Assembly (NCBI GenBank): GCA_009733575.1
Contig: ML769682.1
Location: forward strand, 1-64,000
Length of the DNA: 64,000 bases
Direction of reading: 5' to 3'
Source: Gymnopus androsaceus JB14
Taxonomy: Eukaryota > Basidiomycota > Agaricomycetes > Agaricales > Omphalotaceae
The notes below the pieces were generated by a model. It was not told where the DNA came from. It did no database searches and was given only the letters and a program-made list of their open reading frames with translations. This document shows, in pieces, positions 1 through 9,956 of this stretch. How positions within the stretch are numbered: the first letter of the stretch is position 1; each line of letters begins with the position of its first letter. Made by a program: the position numbers and the translations under genes.

Positions 1-1090
1 AATTCTGACAAGTTCAACTTCTCTTCCTCCCCCACCAGTGAGCTTGAACTGACTCTGACATTAAGCTCTCCTCTCTGAGTCCACACTTTTTAAGGTACTT
101 AATATTTCTTTTACCTTAGTGATCTGCAACAAAGTACTTACTAAGTAGACATTGGGGTAGCAGCTGCTAGTACTTAGTCAGTTAGAGTATCACACTGTTG
201 TTAGACCTGGTAGTCAGTTGTACTGGTAGCGGCAAGCTAGTAGCTTTTGCATTAACAATGATTTTATGATATGATTTTGCTCCTGCAAATGGAAACCATT
301 CAGAGGAATAATATATTCCTTATTGAATAAAACCCTGACACTGATGTCAGGCAAGGTTCCTGTGAGATCCACAGCAGTTCACAGCAATCCACAGCAATCC
401 ACAGTTCTGTACAGAGGGGTACCTTGCTGTGGCCTCTGTGAGTGCTGCAGGTTCTGCTGACACAGTTGAGTGTGTTGAGCCTTGATACATTCCATATCTT
501 CAATTTGAACACCATTTGCATTTGCCCAGTAATGTCCTAGTCTCAGAAAATGCTGCTGTTCAAATGAGTGATCATGTTCAAAGGACTGGTTAAATACTGT
601 ATGGAATATAAGTACTATTGATGAGCAAGAAGTTAAAAAGGACCTGGAACTTGGAAGTCAAAAAATCACAGTAAATTGCTTGCAGTGCTTGCACATTGCA
701 CTCATTCTGCTTAAAAATTTTTAATATAAGGTCTCATACATGTTTTAAAGACATCTTTCTGTTTACTTTGAAGTAATGTTATGAGGAAAAAATTCAGGAT
801 TTTTGAACTTATGCAAAATCACACTTATTTCATGTTCCCATGAGGTCCTTGATTTTTAGAGCCACAAATACTTCATGGGCAAGTACAGTGTTTTAACAGT
901 ACCTTTGGTACATGTATATAATTAGTACTGCAAGCCTGTTAAGGTGCCCGATGTGTAGATGTTGTTTCGCAAGAAGTGCCAAAAAATGCAGTTTCGGACA
1001 CTGCCAATGCTGTTAAGCGCTTTTTATCGGACTTGACACGCGCACGGCAAGGCGTGGAAAGGAAATACTATAATAATCTTATCTTACGTA
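1..1090. repeat. AT-rich repeat-like region, no gene seen
   Basis: No credible coding region was found on either strand. Around 370-405 there is a short run of near-repeats built on CACAGCA(A/G)T(C/T), as seen in the subterminal parts of DNA transposons. The composition is AT-rich and the few short open frames lack splice-compatible extensions or recognisable domains. It may be the inner edge of a mobile element cut by the window start. This is inference from composition and repeated words only. Confidence 0.3.
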
Positions 1091-1099
1091 AAAGCTTAC

Positions 1100-1725
1100 A
1101 TAAGCTGGAAACAGTAACTCGGCAATAAATTGCACTCGTAAACAATGTAACTCATGAAATAACCTCCCGAAAACTTATCCCTTACTCTATGTTACTTCTA
1201 TGACTTATATTTAGTGTGGCCTAGGACAGAATTTGAGTTTGAGATGAGCAAATGAGCTTGAGCACATCATACTACATGTGCATGGGACATCTCCAAACAC
1301 AAAAGCACAATAACTTGCTCAGTTCTCAATGAAATTAGATGATCTTGAGTGCATTTTGAAGCTATTCTAAAGTTCTAGATAACCCCCATGTCATAAATTA
1401 ACAGAAACATATAACCTAAATCTTGAGGCTCTACTTATTGTCTTATATACCTCCAAAAGCAAGATAACTAGCAAAATAACCTTCTGAACATTTATTCCTG
1501 CAGTATGTTGCTGCTATATTTTTAGTGCATCTCAGGTCAAAATCTGTCCTTGAGGCTGTGAGGAAGCAAGCTTGAGAGGTGGTGATAATACACTGGAGCT
1601 TGCTTGCTCACAACCGCAAACCCCAATTTTGACCTGGAATGCATTAGATACATCTTATAAAAGTAACATGGGGCAGGCAATAAATTTTACATGTCTTATT
1701 TTGCAAGTTATTCTATGTCCGGAGG
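1100..1725. repeat. Fold-back repeat: three related ~120 bp segments
   Basis: Three diverged copies of one segment are visible. Copies at about 1139-1260 and 1484-1575 run in the same direction and share AAATAACCT, a TATGTT(A/G)CT core, TTTAGTG and a segment ending in GAGCTTGAG or AAGCTTGAG. A third copy at about 1590-1722 is inverted; its reverse complement shares GCAAAATAA, CAGGTCAAAAT and AAGCAAGCT with the middle copy. The middle and third copies therefore form a long imperfect hairpin with a loop of about 15-20 bp. This looks like a non-autonomous fold-back element; no coding capacity is visible. Confidence 0.4.
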
Positions 1726-1899
1726 CGTTAGAGCCTCAGAAATTGGGTGCATGAAAATGATATATTTTGCTGATCTAAACATGAGGAAGCCCAGGGATTC
1801 AAAATCGCTTTCAAACGCATGCAACTTCTTCCAATTCTATTGAGAATTGAGCAAGTTAGCGCACTTTTGCGTTTGAAGTGATTTTGCGCTCCCGGCGCG

Positions 1900-2600
1900 C
1901 CGGCTGACACCCCTCCAAAACGAGTTAATCATTGTGTTATCTCAGTCGCTACCTGGGCGCTTTACGGTTATCTTCTGAGATTTATAACATCTTGAAAATG
2001 ATTGGCTGGATCCCAAGTCCAAATCGAGCCGTTTCTCCGAAAGGACATGGACTTGAAAAAGCCAAGCGCTGTCAAAACTCGAGCCAAATGGGCGCTAGAA
2101 TTCAACTTGAAATCAAACGGCGAAACTTAGATACTGCACTCGTTATTGTATCTCTTGCCAACTACTCTTGTCACAATAATCTACGGTATATATAATAAAC
2201 TCTCCCTTTTTCCTTTTTTTCTTCCCCTTTTCTCAAACTTGAAAACTTGAAAAAACCATAGTCTGAACAGACAATGACATGACATAGGCCTAACTTATCG
2301 CGGATATATCGCCTCCGTTCGGCTTCGCTCGCTCCGAAATGCAGTTTCTTTAAATTCTTAAATTTCGTGAGCTACAATTTTCTTTTTCATTTTACGTGTC
2401 CGAACTTTCCATTGACGAACCTTCTCACTTGGAATCGTAACCTCCGCCTTGCTTCTTGGCACTCACCTCTCGCAGTTATCATCGACCTGCTTATCCGACT
2501 AGGATAATGAACCGGATTTCATGAAGATCATAACGCGCCTGCACGGGAGCTTTGAGTATGATTTGAAGCGGTGAATTGGGCCACTCTCCTTATCCACAAC
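1900..2600. other. Intergenic, no gene recognised
   Basis: Several short open frames exist, but none has a recognisable domain, splice pattern or signal peptide. A TATATATAA sequence near 2186 and a 24 bp segment at 2318-2346 that recurs at 4230-4256 are the only notable items. Confidence 0.4.
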
Positions 2601-2698
2601 TTAGTGCTAGTCTCGTAAAATGTTCACAAGGTCAATGATGTATACAAAGCCTACCTTTGTCCGCCACTTCTTCCTTCTTCGCTTCCTTTCTAGGGGGT

Positions 2699-2740
2699 TG
2701 ATATATAAGGGCACATGCATTCATTCCCCACGTCAACTGG

Positions 2741-2779
<39 letters not shown>
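2699..2779 (+). promoter_or_regulatory. TATA-like box plus (CT)n tract upstream of the peroxygenase
   Basis: A TATATAAGG sequence at about 2701-2709 lies roughly 130 bp before the ATG at 2835. It is followed by an almost pure CT tract at 2741-2779. Pyrimidine-rich tracts just upstream of the start site are common in strongly expressed fungal genes, so this is read as the core promoter of the peroxygenase. The two open frames running through the CT tract on both strands are artefacts of the repeat. Confidence 0.5.
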
Positions 2780-2781
<2 letters not shown>

Positions 2782-2834
2782 TCCAGTTTCGCCAAGCCAG
2801 TTCCGCCAAAAGCTACTAACTCTCGGCTTGCGAG

Positions 2835-4083
2835 ATGACCATCTCATCCTTCTTGACCGACAGCTTTGTCTTCGGCTGGGATTTTGCCCTCACCCTCCTC
2901 AACCTCGTTACGCCCAACCTCAAGGCTGGACATGTCGTTCCTGAGGGGTTTCACGGTGCAGATGGAAAGTGGCCAGAATATGTCCCGCCTGGGGAGGGTG
3001 ACAGTCGGAGTGCGTGTCCGATGTTGAATGCGTTGGCGAACCATGGTGAGTGCATAGTAGATCTTCATACGGCGAAGGCATCCAAGTCTCCTGTCACTTT
3101 ACTGATACGGATAACATCCAGGCATCTTGCCACATGACGGAAAGAACATCTCATTCAAGATGATGAGCGAAACCGTCCGCACAACATATAATTTCGCGCC
3201 GTCGTTCTGCTTCTTTGTACCGAATTACATTGCGAGGATTTTGAAAAAGGATTATTCAACAGGTGCCGCGTCTTATAAACCTAAACTTATTGATGCTAAT
3301 AAGATCTTCCTTCCGTTCGATAGACACATTTGACTTGGCTGACATTAACTTGCACAATGGTATTGAACATGATGCGTCGTTGCTGCGTGAGTTGTTTTTT
3401 TTAAAATATGTCTTTCTTTACTAGGTCGCTGATGCACCGTTCATCCCCCGCCTACTTCCATCACCGTCCACTCACCATCCTGCTCTACCCTCATTACTCC
3501 ACCCCTCAACATCTAAGGCGAAGACACCTTTTTCCAATCCGACCAAGGACAAATCCACGCCCCGTTCATTAACGAGCTCCTCGCTTCCGCCTCCGGCAAA
3601 GACAAGAGGGCCGGTGTTCTTTTAACCTCCGAGGATCTCTCGCGATATAGTGCCAAACGACGAACAGAAGCAAAAGCCCGAAACCCAGAGTTTTCGTTGA
3701 GTTTGTTTCACAAAATGTTTGGAAGTTCAAAGTGAGTAGTTACCCGCTTACCTCCCAGCTCGAACATTTATTTATCTAACTCGATACACAGCTCCTCAAC
3801 CCTCCTCACTATCTGCGGAGGTCGTGTCTCCGACCTGCGCCCTTTCCTCCTCGAAGAACGTATTCCTGAGGGATGGGAACCTTCAGTCCGTTCTCGATTG
3901 GGACTGACGTTGGCAAAGTTTAACTTTACTGTGTTACCACTGGAGATGGGGATTGGGAAGTATATGAAGGAGTATGCTAAGGAGGGTGGTTCTCAGGCTA
4001 GGATTGATGATTCGTCTAGTGTGAAGGCGTCGGGGGTGGAGCCAGCGAATTACGGTGCGACGGCTGGAGGGAGTACTAATTAA
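2835..4083 (+). CDS. Heme-thiolate peroxidase / unspecific peroxygenase-like protein (short type)
   Basis: This encodes a chloroperoxidase/peroxygenase family enzyme (Peroxidase_2), which uses hydrogen peroxide at a cysteine-ligated heme to oxygenate or halogenate organic substrates. Exon 1 (2835-3045) ends inside the proximal motif SACPMLNALANHG, continued in exon 2 (from 3122) as ILPHDG; the cysteine is the expected heme ligand, with Ala in place of the first Pro of the usual PCP. Exon 3 (3324-3386) carries EHDASLL, the distal EHD signature. The remaining exons give GEDTFFQSDQG, SEDLSRYSAKRR and ERIPEGWEPSVRSRLGL, typical of the C-terminal half, ending near GGSTN. No convincing signal peptide is seen: the N-terminus has a hydrophobic patch but begins MTISSFLTDSFVFGWDF, so an intracellular or membrane-associated short form is inferred. 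The ATG follows a TATA box and CT tract. Confidence 0.85.
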
Positions 4084-4494
4084 TTTGAGCTAAGGCCAAG
4101 GATTGACAAAGTACACATACACAGTATACAGTACGATGTATTGACTCGATGTATGTATAAGTATATTTTTTGGATGTTGAAGACATAAATTACCAGATCT
4201 ACAGATTCAACATCATATGTAGAAGGGAGGTCGGCTTCGCTCGCTCCGAAATGCACAGGTTTCTTAAATTACGTGAACTACATTCGACCTCCTTCAGAAC
4301 GTCTAGCAAGCGTCGAGTGTAGGCATCCACAAAAACCTCTGATATTATAGCAAAGCTTGAACATGAAGAATTTTGAAACCTCTTATCACCAATGGTTAAG
4401 CTCTGCAATTTCCTTCCTTCAGTCTTTGCATCGGGACAACGGCTCCGAAAGAGTACACCCTTCGAATGCAGCTTTCAAAGGTATGGAGCCTCAT

Positions 4495-5280
4495 GCCACC
4501 AGAAGCTCAGAATTTAGCTCACTCATTCTTCTCCTTGTCGGGGATGGAGAAGATCTCCCAATAAACGTTAAATAATGCCAACGCTTGGTTGTTCGCCCCA
4601 GAAGAAACAGCGCAGGATGAGGAGCTAACTCGTCAGGGTAATCTTCGGCCATGCCAATTCTTAGCCTAAGCAAAGAAGTACGGGACCGGTTGATGTAAAG
4701 CTTGACCATTGTGAGCAAAGACGCTTTGGTGTCATCGGTAATGTAAACTTGAAGAAGGACCAACGTCATTCGGGACCAAAGGGCAGAGTATGAGAGAGAA
4801 ATCTGACGCCATCGAGAGCATACACCGCTAAGAACCAAGGCGGGCACGATTGTTAAGCCATGCTCACCATCTGGCCACAAATCTGAACTGAAGCTCGACT
4901 CTCGATCTTCTCGTAACAGATTTTCCTGAGAGACGAGGTTGAAAATGGACATGAGAACCTCGTTTGGAAGTTTTCGAACTGGAGCGACCAGAGATTGAAC
5001 TTGTTTAAGAACTGGTACTCCTTCAACTGTCGCTGCCGAGATGAAAGAACTTCGATTTGCGACTGCAAGCGGCCAATTTCAGATGTACAGTTGCCGATGA
5101 GCGAGATTGTTTCTGCCACTCTTGCAGAATCAAGAGGACCAGATTCCGAGTGCAATAGGTCGTTAATGCCGTCAAATTCCAAATCGAGACGCAGTGTGAA
5201 ATTACTGGTGCGATTTAGCGAGAGCCATTTACGCGTATGAACAATAGTTGGGATCAAGCTGGAGATATAGAATAAGCTGA
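4495..5280 (-). pseudogene. Truncated, frameshifted F-box family relic
   Basis: This is a decayed copy of the gene at 29928-31544. In the 5' half (about 5250-5000) the frame gives LHSESGPLDSARVAETIS and SSRQRQLKEYQFL, matching the coiled-coil part of the intact protein. At about 4990 the reading frame changes; the second frame gives SIFNLVSQENLL and VCSRWRQISLSYSALWSR, the end of the F-box-like region. Homology stops near 4550 at YLTFIG, after which a deletion joins sequence matching the intact gene's EIFSIPD codons to unrelated DNA. The whole 3' leucine-rich half is missing. Not expected to give a functional protein. Confidence 0.75.
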
Positions 5281-5309
5281 TGGTTTGCGAAGGCGATGGA
5301 ATGTACATA

Positions 5310-5952
5310 CTGTGTAGGCTCAGCAGCCGTTGGTTCGAAATTCCACTAGTGGGCGTCTAAACCATCGCGCTTTTTTCTGCTTTTTTTGAGTCCGAGTGCT
5401 CTTCTCTAATCATTTCTAGTGCCATGAATATAATGGTAATATCATCGGAACATTGCTTGAGTGACGTTTCTGGCTTTGCCTGCTTTTACTGAGTATGTCT
5501 ATTGGATTGAGTGGGCTGGTCAGAATTCCCGAGAAAGAGGGAAGCAAAGCATTTGCATTTCAGGTAGTAGCCTATAGATTTTCATAGCATGTATTCGGCC
5601 AAGGACAGTGATACTGGTTGTAATTCTATTTGTATGTCTGAAATCAGCATAGATTCAACATATGCAATCCGTCATTCGTTCATAGCTTAAGTATAGGGGC
5701 AATATCGAGGACAACGACCTGAATCATATATACGGCTCGAATTTTGCATTACATGACGTTCAGACCTCACAGTTCTACTCATAGCTCCATTTACAATTAC
5801 ATGGCTGAGTGGCCTGGTATATGCGGGCGTGTTCATGATGGTGGTTGATAGGGGTAACAACGACAACGACCTGAATCATATATACGCTCGGCGTGTTCGT
5901 TGAGGGAGAGGAGGTCTCAAGTTTTGGAAGGATTAAAGTATAGGATATAGGA
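5310..5952. other. Intergenic with a 24 bp direct repeat
   Basis: No gene recognised. An exact 24 bp direct repeat (beginning ACAACGACCTGAATC, ending ATATACG) occurs at 5711-5734 and 5863-5886, downstream of the alpha/beta hydrolase on the opposite strand. It may be part of its 3' region or a small tandem-duplication remnant. Confidence 0.5.
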
Positions 5953-7557
5953 TTAAAGCTTAGCGCTAGCTTCACTCCTCGAAACATCCTCCAAAAAATT
6001 CCTAATCTCCTTTCCAAGCATTTCAGGTTTCTCCTGAGCTACAAGATGTCCAGAACCTTCCATCCGTATATTACTGCAATTCTCTGGTCGAAGCCAAACA
6101 CGCTCTTGTGTAAAGTTTGGTCGTGGATCCAGCCTATTGCAAGTTGTTAATCTAATTACAGTAGAACACGCAGCATAAAACACCCACTCCGTCCTTCCTG
6201 GCATAACCCATCTCAACTTTATCCTCGGATCCAACTCCTTCTTCCACAGCCTCACCCACGCCTCCGCCGCACCAGTTTCTGCATCATTAAAGGTGATAGC
6301 CTCTTGTATCGGAGGTGTTTTTAATCGAACTGCATCATGATCCTGATACAGCGCTGCTTCGATGTACAGTTCCAGCACTCGAGGGTCCCAAGAACCAAAG
6401 AAGGGAGATTCCATGAATCCTTTGCGTGCTTCTTCTCGACTAATCCAAGAGGCGCGTCGAGATATTGCACCCAGGGATAACCCAATAGGGCTGTAGTAAA
6501 ATTGTGGCGTGGGATGTGAGATGACAGGATCGATGAGACAGAGAGAGGTGAATAAGGATGGATGTGATATGGCCGCGAGAGTCCTGGACACATAGCAATC
6601 AGCCAGAGGCGCGAAATCGAGAGTTTAAAACGCTACTGACGAAATGGCACCGCCAAAACTATGTCCAAAACAACATATCGGTAGCCGTAAACTTCCATGG
6701 CCAAAAAATCCGTTTCTAATTCTCCTCTGCGCCTCAGCTTTAGGGACTTGAGGCAGATGGACCGGCAATGATGACGAAGCGAAGGATGATGGTAGGAAGT
6801 AGATTAGGAAAGAAAGCAGGTCGCGTGTACTTGTTCTTGTATGTACTGGAGACACTAAGAAACTTGCAGCAATCTGAAAGCGGGAAATTGAGACGCACTT
6901 AAGGAGTTGAGATTCCCTTTATTCAGCAATGCCGAATCACCCTGATTGAACACGTCCCAGACCCAAATCTCTTGAACCAGCGATTGAGATTCTTGAGAGG
7001 CTAGCAGAGACAAAAGTGTCGGTTCCCAGCCTGCAAACCAATCGCGTCGATTATAAGAAAAGGCAGCAGAAATTATCATCCTAACCTCTTTATGAAACCC
7101 ATTCGCGTGCGCAAAGAACAAAGTAAAGCCTCCAGTACTCTTGAACGTACGAGCGTATCTGTTCAAACATAACCATAAAACTTTATGTTGCGATTTCCGA
7201 CCATTATCTTCATAACCCCTCCGTATTTCCCTTAATCTCTCTTCAGCCTTTTGTACGATCTCCTTCCTTTCTTCCTTGGACACATTCCCGGGCGTGTCAG
7301 GTAGAACCACATCTGAATCTTCGCGAAGATAGGCGGTTGGTATGATATGAGTCGTTAAGCTATATGGTATTCGTTTGTCAGCATGCCATATAGGTTTCCT
7401 TTGAGTGGAAGGAAGATTTGGCTTTGGTAAAGCTCCAGGAGGAGGGTATACAGAGGAAAGTTCGACTGGAAAGCCCTGGATAGGTATATTTGGCTAATGG
7501 CGGTGGAGGATGAATCTCTGTGGGTCTAGGGTAGACTAGGGTCGCTGAGTCTGACAT
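5953..7557 (-). CDS. Alpha/beta hydrolase with C-terminal peroxisomal signal (LPX1-like)
   Basis: This is a serine hydrolase of the alpha/beta fold, resembling the peroxisomal lipase LPX1 group. Visible in order: an N-terminal segment (7495-7310) with IWHADKRIPYSLTTHIIPTA; FTLFFAHANGFHKE, the strand and oxyanion region; EIWVWDVFNQGDSALLN; the nucleophile elbow GHSFGG near 6675-6660; SLCLIDPV; and the catalytic-His region EGSGHLVAQEKPEM near 6060-6020. The protein ends SEASAKL, a canonical type 1 peroxisomal targeting tripeptide (AKL). At least two introns split it near 6855 and 6600. The start is the weak point: an ATG at 7557 gives MSDSATL, but linking it to the N-terminal frame needs a very short intron of about 43 nt. 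Likely role: lipid or ester hydrolysis inside peroxisomes (inference). Confidence 0.8.
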
Positions 7558-7873
7558 GCTCTGACAGAGAAATTACGTGGAAGAGGAGAAGGAAGCATTA
7601 CTTGCTTGAAGCGAGTATAAATCAAAGATGAACCGGCTATTTCGGAAGCGCGTAGCCGGAACGCGTCTCTGCCACGGTCATGGAGTGAAGCAATGTTATT
7701 GTTGGTACAAGTTACTTCATAAGATGTAGTGCTCCTGAGCACATGGTAGGAGATAGTAGTATGGTATCAAATGCGTATATATAAAACGAAAGCAAGTTGC
7801 GGCTCTGCCTCACTAAGGATATCATCAAGATAACCTCTTTTACTGGGTATATCGAAGTTCCAGACTCGATAGT
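7558..7873. other. Short intergenic between two minus-strand genes
   Basis: This lies between the 3' end of the CAP gene and the 5' end of the hydrolase, both on the minus strand, and should carry the hydrolase promoter. A TATATATAAAA-like sequence (plus strand, about 7775-7785) is present. No gene recognised. Confidence 0.4.
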
Positions 7874-9221
7874 CTAGTTGGCGGCGACGTTTTCGCTGTA
7901 AAAGCATGGAAGAATTATTATAATAAGTAGCAGGAACACTGAGATGAAGAACACTTACGAAAATTCGCCGATGACATTTCCTTGGGGATAGTATTCACAG
8001 ACGTAGAATTGAGCGTCCTGTAAAAAAAAATAAGCACTAAATACAAATCCAACTGCATAAGGAGAAGCTCATTCACCCCGATAGCTCGAAGGAAAAATCC
8101 CATTGCACGATTGTACAGCGCAACCAAGCTGAGTCGTAGCTTTCCAAATCATCTGGGTGAAATGTGAATACTGAGGATTACTAGGATCGTAGTCCCCTAC
8201 CCAAAACCAACGTCAAATAAAGAAAAATGAAAAAGAAAAATGCGGATAACGAACCAGATTCGGCAGCCCAGTCACCGAGGGCAGTGGAAATGTTATATGT
8301 TCCCGTTCCAGCAGCGATGTTCTCTACCAATATCGCTCGTTAAAAATAAAATGAAGAACCGTCCATTGAGACCACCTACCTCCATAAGGACCCAACGTCC
8401 CGTTAGAATGCTCAAAGACACAATTATTTGACCACTGTTGAGCAGTTGATGCCAGGGTATTATTCCACTCCAAATTTCCAGCACTCGTATTGCGCACGAA
8501 GCGTATTATGGTTTTGTATATACTCCTGAACCGCCATATCACTGGCTCCCGAGCCATTCGTACCATCTCCAATCGGTACTCGTAGAAGCGGGATCAGTAG
8601 CCGCGGACGTTGCAGAACCTTCAGTTTCGTATGTAGTCGACCAGTCTCCGTGGCCGTTGTAGTCAAGTGAGTTACTAGCACTACTGGTGGCTGCAGCAGC
8701 GACTGTGTTTTCTGCGGTTGTGGTCGGTTCGGAACAACCCTCTGATGGAGTGTATGTCCAAACAGAAGTCCAAACAGAAGTCCATGCGGTGGTCCATTCG
8801 GTGGACCAAGCCTCAGCGCGTCTGCATGAAAACACAGTGAGCAATATGAGCACAGACGAAGCTTGTATAACATACGCATTGTGTCCGTGCTCGAGGGGTG
8901 TTTCCGGGCTAAAATATTCTTGTAAGCCAAAATTCAAATGGAATCAGGTCGAATAGATGGCATACGATTGCGCGGGATTAAATGGAAGGTTGGACGAAGT
9001 AGACGTAGGTCTAATAAGTGGATATCCATTATAACCTGGAAGGTATCTTTGTATGTAACTCACAAATTATTAACATCCCGCATTTGGTGCTCTAGAGAAC
9101 GCTTCCAGTGTCTGCGATGGTCTATAGGATGATTTGATCGAAAATCATGAGGGCTGGAAAGAGAAAGAGCCGAGGGTATCACAATAGAGGCAACAAATAA
9201 GAAAGAATGCAAGGGTGCCAT
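7874..9221 (-). CDS. Secreted CAP/PR-1 (SCP/TAPS) family protein, one apparent frameshift
   Basis: This belongs to the CAP superfamily, secreted proteins known in fungi for binding sterols or lipids. Exon 1 starts at 9221 with a clear signal peptide (MAPLHSFLFVASIVIPSALS), then KR and a low-complexity linker. The linker includes a tryptophan-rich run, WSTEWTTAWTSVWTSVWTY, and Ser/Thr/Ala-rich sequence. The CAP domain follows: VQEYIQNHNTLRAQY, GNLEWNNTLASTAQQW, CVFEHS, ENIAAGTGTYNISTALGDW, the signature HFTQMIWKATTQLGC, and the second signature YVCEYYPQGN, ending GEFSENVAAN. Introns of 53-57 nt with good GT/AG borders fit most joins. Near 8484-8491 the motif RAQY and the following AGNLEW lie in different frames with no possible intron, so one extra base is present: a sequencing insertion or a real break. 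Confidence 0.8.
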
Positions 9222-9956
9222 CGTCGATACCTTGGATCGAGTTTAATGAAAGGAAATGAATGTGACCAAAGAATGAGCGGAGAAAGGAGCTGAAAAACAG
9301 GATGAAAAATGGAGGCGAGTCGCTTATGAAGGCTCCTTGTTGGCAGGTTCCAGGGCATACGCAACCTGGTCGCGTCGGCGGAAGCATAAATGCTGAAATC
9401 AAGTTGAAATAAAGATTTCATAAGTACCAGCGAAACCAGTAACCATGAAGCTTGCCAGAATTCGAATATTTTTCAAGTGTTCGGTTTCGAGACAGTGTTT
9501 TACGAACGCGTGGATTTGAGTACCTTTGATCAAAGGTCAAAGCGGAAAATCGTCGACATCGCTTCCTTGAATGTCAGGGTGGTAACTTCTCGCTTGACTT
9601 ATCTCCTCAGAGATTCAGTGAGTAGTTATACAGCGCGTTTCATAAGGGTCAGTACCGATTTTCCGGGAGTAACCTGAGGAGCGCGTTGAGAGGGCAAAAA
9701 ATAGTGTTCCGATGACGCACAAAGTTGACCTGACAACGTCGCGCTCTGGCTCCTCCTCGCGATTGTCTTTGCCGGCCCTCAACAATCGTATAATTCGGTC
9801 TATTTCTGATCTGAATGACTTTTCTACTTAAACAAAGGAGGTACCTGGTAAATAACAACGGGATACTGAATCCAAATCGACGTGGATAAATTCCAATATG
9901 GTTACTCCAGTCCACTGAACTCAAGGATCGACATTGGAAAGTTTTCGTCGTTCATA
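9222..9956. other. Intergenic, CAP promoter side
   Basis: No gene recognised. The short open frames on either strand have no domain, and their translations look like random sequence. This stretch separates the 3' end of the transcription factor from the start of the CAP gene (both minus), so it should hold the CAP promoter. Confidence 0.4.

Larger units (their letters stand above)
2318..4256. repeat. Short direct repeat bracketing the peroxygenase gene
   Basis: The words CGGCTTCGCTCGCTCCGAAA and TGCA occur together at 2319-2343 and again at 4230-4254 in the same orientation. Each is followed by a similar tail (TTTCTT, AAATT, CGTGA(G/A)CTAC). The two copies lie on either side of the peroxygenase gene. 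They could be dispersed short repeats or traces of a duplication or insertion event. The coordinates span both copies; the gene between is not repeated. Confidence 0.5.

Noticed and set aside
2620..2847. Open frames of Ser/Leu and Arg/Glu repeats on both strands
   Set aside because: They are translations of the (CT)n tract in the peroxygenase promoter.
2835..4083. Class II lignin or manganese peroxidase
   Set aside because: The motifs (ACPxLNALANHG, EHD) are those of heme-thiolate peroxidases; no distal or proximal His motifs of class II enzymes are present.
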